This document shows, piece after piece, positions 37,781-41,151 of a stretch of DNA of 41,151 nt; position 1 is the stretch's first letter, and every line of letters starts with the position of its first letter. A program made the translations under genes and the position numbers. The stretch is from NCBI GenBank assembly GCA_028280955.1, contig JANQKU010000007.1, positions 1-41,151 of the forward strand, written 5' to 3'. Source of the stretch: Opitutaceae bacterium. Lineage in GTDB: Bacteria > Verrucomicrobiota > Verrucomicrobiia > Opitutales > Opitutaceae. Under the pieces are notes generated by a model. That model was not told the origin of the DNA. It did not search any database and saw only the letters and a list, made by a program, of their open reading frames with translations.

Positions 37781-38551
37781 TCAAAGCTGTTTTCGTCGAT
37801 AATCTCCTCGACTGAAGTATTTCTCTAACCAGAGGTACATACAAATAAAGAAGTAGCGACTTCCCATCTCTTTCATCTTAAGTTTCGCGACTCCGCTTTT
37901 TCGGTTTTTCCAGGTTATGGGAATCACAGTCCAGGAAAAGCCTCGTACGATAGCTTTTAAGGGGATTTCGACAGTGAGATTAAAATGAGGAGAAATGAGA
38001 GGTCTGCATCCGTCGATGACTGTCTTTCGGTAAGCTTTGAAGGCATTCGTCGTGTCATTTAACTTAATACGGAAAAGATGCTTGATAAAAAAGTTGGCCA
38101 TTCTGTTGAATGTCAGCTTGAGAAAGGGGTAATCGATGACACCGCCGCCTTTCATAAAACGGCTTCCAAAAACGCAATCCCAACCTTCATTGAGTAGGTT
38201 CCAATAGTGAACGACATCGCGAGGATCATCGGATTCATCTGCCATCATAATGACGACGGCATCACCGTTAATAGAATCCAGCCCTTTAATGATAGCTCTT
38301 CCAAATCCGTTAGGTCCTTGGTTTTTAATCGGAATGATTCCTGGAGTTTTTTCGTGAAGCTTGGTGAGAATTTCCCAAGTTTGGTCGTCGCTGGCATCAT
38401 CGACGACGATGATTTCGTGGGGAACATTGCGCAGATTGAGCTCTAAATCTAAATGTTCGACAGTGGAAGCAATACATCCTTCTTCATCTTTTGCGGGAAT
38501 GACAATGGATAGTAATTTTAGCGGTTCTGTTATTTTTTCGGGCGAATCCAT
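37781..38551 (-). CDS. Glycosyltransferase family 2 (dolichyl/polyprenyl-phosphate sugar transferase-like)
   Basis: 256 aa; LLSIVIPAKDEEGCIASTVEHL; EIIVVDDASDDQT; VVIMMADESDDPRDV; DTTNAFKAYRKTVI. Confidence 0.93.
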   Translation of the reverse strand: MDSPEKITEPLKLLSIVIPAKDEEGCIASTVEHLDLELNLRNVPHEIIVVDDASDDQTWEILTKLHEKTPGIIPIKNQGPNGFGRAIIKGLDSINGDAVVIMMADESDDPRDVVHYWNLLNEGWDCVFGSRFMKGGGVIDYPFLKLTFNRMANFFIKHLFRIKLNDTTNAFKAYRKTVIDGCRPLISPHFNLTVEIPLKAIVRGFSWTVIPITWKNRKSGVAKLKMKEMGSRYFFICMYLWLEKYFSRGDYRRKQL

Positions 38552-39621
38552 TAGGCAATTGATAAGTCTAACCAGGTGGGGTGAGTTTCAGAGTGCTGAG
38601 CGATTTCCTCTATGATATCTTCGAAGGGAGTCGTTGGCTCCCAGTCCCATTCTTTTTTAGCCTGTTGGCTGTCCAAAATCATCCAGGGAATGTCAAAAGG
38701 CCGAGGTGATAAATCGGAGGTAACCTCGTGCGGCCCAAATCTATTTTCGCACCAATTGCTCATTTCAAGCAAAGATCGGGCTGAATGGATCCCTCCTGAG
38801 AAATTGCTAATGATTGGTTTTTGACCTCTGCCTATGTGGTTTATTTGTTTTTTGATGACAGAGACTAAATCCTTGGGATGGAGAAAATCTCTGGTTTGTA
38901 ATCCTTTGCCTTCGAATCCGATGTAACGAAGAGGTTTTTTTTGTGCCCACGAATGAACCCAATAAGCGAGGATTCCCTGATCCGGACGACCAAATTGTCC
39001 TTTGCCGGCCAGAACGCCGCATCGATTTATCCAAAGAGGAAAGTCGAAAGCGTCACTGTATTCGATAGCCAGATTTTCAGAAGCTAGTTTCGTGTTGCCG
39101 TAAAGTGAAAGAGGGGGAGTGGTAGAAAAATTTTCGGAAATACCATTGACAGTGAGACCTTGGGGTAGGGTAGCCGTCTGGTTGACGGAGAAATGAGTCC
39201 CATCTGTTACAATGGGAATAGAAGAAAGTTCTTTTAAGGCGTAGACTCTGCTAGTGCTTAAAAGAATGAAGCCAGCTTTGTGCTGTTTGCAAAACTCCAG
39301 AAGATTAACAGTCCCGTAGAGATTATTTTCGATCAATTGACGACTGCTAGTTGATCCATCTTTCCCGGCGAGGACAGATGGATTAGCCGCTGCATCAATG
39401 ACCCAGTCAACTGGAGGGATTGTCTCGAGATCGCTAATGGAGCGGATATCTCCATGGATAAAGGTCACTCCCTGTTTTTTGAAATTTGAGCGATTGATTT
39501 CGCTTCCAGCTCTACTGAGGTTGTCTAGCCCGATGATTTCAAGACCTTCACAGTTTTCGAGGAGAGCTTCTACCAGGCAATTGCCCACAAAGCCACAAGC
39601 TCCTGTGATGAGTATTTTCAT
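38551..39621 (-). CDS. NAD-dependent epimerase/dehydratase, CDP-paratose 2-epimerase-like
   Basis: 356 aa; [90 protein letters not shown]. Confidence 0.88.
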   Translation of the reverse strand: MKILITGACGFVGNCLVEALLENCEGLEIIGLDNLSRAGSEINRSNFKKQGVTFIHGDIRSISDLETIPPVDWVIDAAANPSVLAGKDGSTSSRQLIENNLYGTVNLLEFCKQHKAGFILLSTSRVYALKELSSIPIVTDGTHFSVNQTATLPQGLTVNGISENFSTTPPLSLYGNTKLASENLAIEYSDAFDFPLWINRCGVLAGKGQFGRPDQGILAYWVHSWAQKKPLRYIGFEGKGLQTRDFLHPKDLVSVIKKQINHIGRGQKPIISNFSGGIHSARSLLEMSNWCENRFGPHEVTSDLSPRPFDIPWMILDSQQAKKEWDWEPTTPFEDIIEEIAQHSETHPTWLDLSIA

Positions 39622-40679
39622 CTTTTATTCTTTCGTTGTTCCCAGGCCTCGACGATCTCTTTGATAGTGTTTGTTAGACTTTTGGTTATCGACCAATTGG
39701 GGTAATGCGTCTTCATTTTTCTGAGATCACTGTAATAGCAGATATGATCACCGATGCGATTTGTTTCTTCATACGTGTATTTTTGTGAACGGTTTGTAAA
39801 TGATTCGGTAATAGAAAAGGCTTCGAGAATAGAACAGGAATTTTCTTTTCCTCCGCCAATATTGTAGACTTCAGCGGATCTGGGGTTTGTGATGAAATTT
39901 TCCATGAACGTAGCGACGTCGTAGGAGTGGATGTTATCTCTGACCTGTTTCCCTTTATAACCAAAGATTTTATATTCTTTTCCTTCGAGATTACATTTGA
40001 CTAGATAACTTAAAAAGCCGTGGAGTTCGACGCCTGTGTGATTCGGTCCGGTCAGGCAGCCTCCCCTGAGAGCACAGGTTGGCATGTCAAAGTATCGTCC
40101 ATATTCCTGAACCATCACATCTGCGGCAACTTTCGATGCACCAAAAAGGGAGTGTTTCGATTGATCGATAGAAAATGTTTCAGGGATGCCGTTTTCATAG
40201 ACAGGATCATCGAAGTCCCATCGCGTCTCTTTTTCTTTCAACGAAATCTGATTGGGAGCATCTCCATAGACCTTATTGGTAGACATGTGAACAAAAGGAG
40301 ATTCTGGGCAGTATTGTCGACAGGCTTCCAGCAAATTCAACGTACCTACAGCGTTCGTATCAAAATCATCGAAGGGAATGGCAGCTGCCCTGTCGTGGGA
40401 AGGTTGGGCTGCTGTATGGACAATGGCATTTGGGCGTAGCTCCTTTATGAGAGCGAAAATGCCCTCTCGGTCTCGGATATCGATTTCATGATGATGGAAG
40501 GTGGAAATTGCTTTAGAAAGACGCTCCTGATTCCATCTGGTATCGCCTTGTTGCCCGAAGAAAACAGCTCGTTGATTGTTATCGATTCCATGTATTTCAA
40601 GACCCAGCTTCGAGAAATGCAAACATACCTCTGAACCAATCAGCCCGGAAGAACCAGTGATGAGTATTGTCTTCTTCAT
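39618..40679 (-). CDS. NAD-dependent epimerase/dehydratase, CDP-paratose 2-epimerase-like, with FxxxK at the YxxxK position
   Basis: 353 aa; [91 protein letters not shown]. Confidence 0.88.
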   Translation of the reverse strand: MKKTILITGSSGLIGSEVCLHFSKLGLEIHGIDNNQRAVFFGQQGDTRWNQERLSKAISTFHHHEIDIRDREGIFALIKELRPNAIVHTAAQPSHDRAAAIPFDDFDTNAVGTLNLLEACRQYCPESPFVHMSTNKVYGDAPNQISLKEKETRWDFDDPVYENGIPETFSIDQSKHSLFGASKVAADVMVQEYGRYFDMPTCALRGGCLTGPNHTGVELHGFLSYLVKCNLEGKEYKIFGYKGKQVRDNIHSYDVATFMENFITNPRSAEVYNIGGGKENSCSILEAFSITESFTNRSQKYTYEETNRIGDHICYYSDLRKMKTHYPNWSITKSLTNTIKEIVEAWEQRKNKR

Positions 40680-40702
40680 TAATAGGTTACCTAGGTATGA
40701 AT

Positions 40703-40900
40703 TTACCGGAAAAGTTCATACAAACTGTTTTGGGTACATTGGTTAAATATGAAGTGGATGCTTACAACAAGTGGAAAAGCTTTAACTAGTAATTTGGTGG
40801 AGTAATCAAAGGCGATCAAGAGTTTCTTATTACTCCACTTTTCATAAGCCGGATCTGTAGGCTTCGGTCCACAGAAATCACAGTTTTTATCTTTAGGCAT
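40703..40900 (-). CDS. Hypothetical small protein with CxxC and one hydrophobic segment
   Basis: 65 aa [22 protein letters not shown]...; no overlapping better ORF, but no clear ribosome-binding site or family seen. Confidence 0.35.
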   Translation of the reverse strand: MPKDKNCDFCGPKPTDPAYEKWSNKKLLIAFDYSTKLLVKAFPLVVSIHFIFNQCTQNSLYELFR

Positions 40901-41012
40901 TGACTGTTAAAGTAAGCTGGAATCATAGCTGACGACATAATAATCTCTAGTAATCGTTTTGACGAAATGAATTATAAGCTCAGTCTGGAACCAATCTCAA
41001 TAGAATCTTACA

Positions 41013-41151
41013 ATGACAATGCGTTTATCTGCATCAAACGGAAAGAGTATTTCCAATATTTTGGTTGAAATCTGGGGGGGGGGCGGTCCGGGCCACCGGG
41101 TGGGGTTTCTCCAATTCCAAGAGAAGGTAAAGGCTGAATGGACTGGCTCTA
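41013..41151 (+). CDS. Possible 5' end of an ORF running off the window
   Basis: ATG at 41013 is open to the end: MTMRLSASNGKSISNILVEIWGGGGPGHRVGFLQFQEKVKAEWTGS. Short, unsupported by family motifs. Confidence 0.25.
   Translation, partial: MTMRLSASNGKSISNILVEIWGGGGPGHRVGFLQFQEKVKAEWTGS
41074..41107 (+). other. G-quadruplex-like G-rich tract
   Basis: G10-CGGTCC-GGG-CCACC-GGG-T-GGGG: four runs of at least 3 G with loops of 6, 5 and 1 nt in otherwise AT-leaning sequence. Confidence 0.6.

Noticed and set aside
40020-40439. 139-aa plus-strand ORF antisense to the right-most SDR
   Set aside because: Lies inside a clear SDR coding region and lacks a recognisable domain.
1-41151. CRISPR arrays, tRNA/rRNA genes, transposases, integrases or prophage genes
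   Set aside because: Looked for regularly spaced repeats, cloverleaf-like or rRNA-like sequence and mobile-element protein motifs in the ORFs and gaps; none seen by eye.

Overview
The window is a 41.2 kb, AT-leaning, gene-dense bacterial chromosomal segment. The gene content (PVC-like long GreA, VTLPAFVVV-type outer-membrane receptor, MEP pathway) suggests a Verrucomicrobia/PVC-type organism; this is inference only. I recognise about 30 credible protein genes and no rRNA, tRNA, CRISPR array or transposase. Left part: trkH (truncated at the window edge) and trkA, a TonB-dependent receptor, an MsbA-type ABC exporter, an oligopeptide transporter (oppC, oppB, two tandem oppA, no ATPase genes), ispF/ispD/pyrF with divergent ispE, and a PTS enzyme I. 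Middle: an ArsR-methyltransferase fusion, long GreA, RsmB, a PlsC-like acyltransferase, MFS, creatininase family, aldo/keto reductase, a MazG-like pyrophosphohydrolase, a dGTPase-family protein and a cysteine-depleted FmdB-like protein. Right part: a long minus-strand run with a Gfo/Idh/MocA oxidoreductase, a sugar isomerase-like TIM barrel, an AraC DNA-binding-domain-only protein, two very large multi-domain glycosyltransferases, rfbA, rfbB, a homolog of the eukaryotic NRS/ER (UER1/RHM C-terminal) bifunctional epimerase/reductase, a GT2 and two CDP-paratose-epimerase-like SDRs. The best candidate for something unusual is this glycan locus: rfbC and canonical rfbD are absent and a plant-like NRS/ER protein sits beside rfbA/rfbB, together with giant translationally coupled glycosyltransferases. 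I did not see convincing evidence of a wholly new system. All homology statements come from reading motifs, not from searches.
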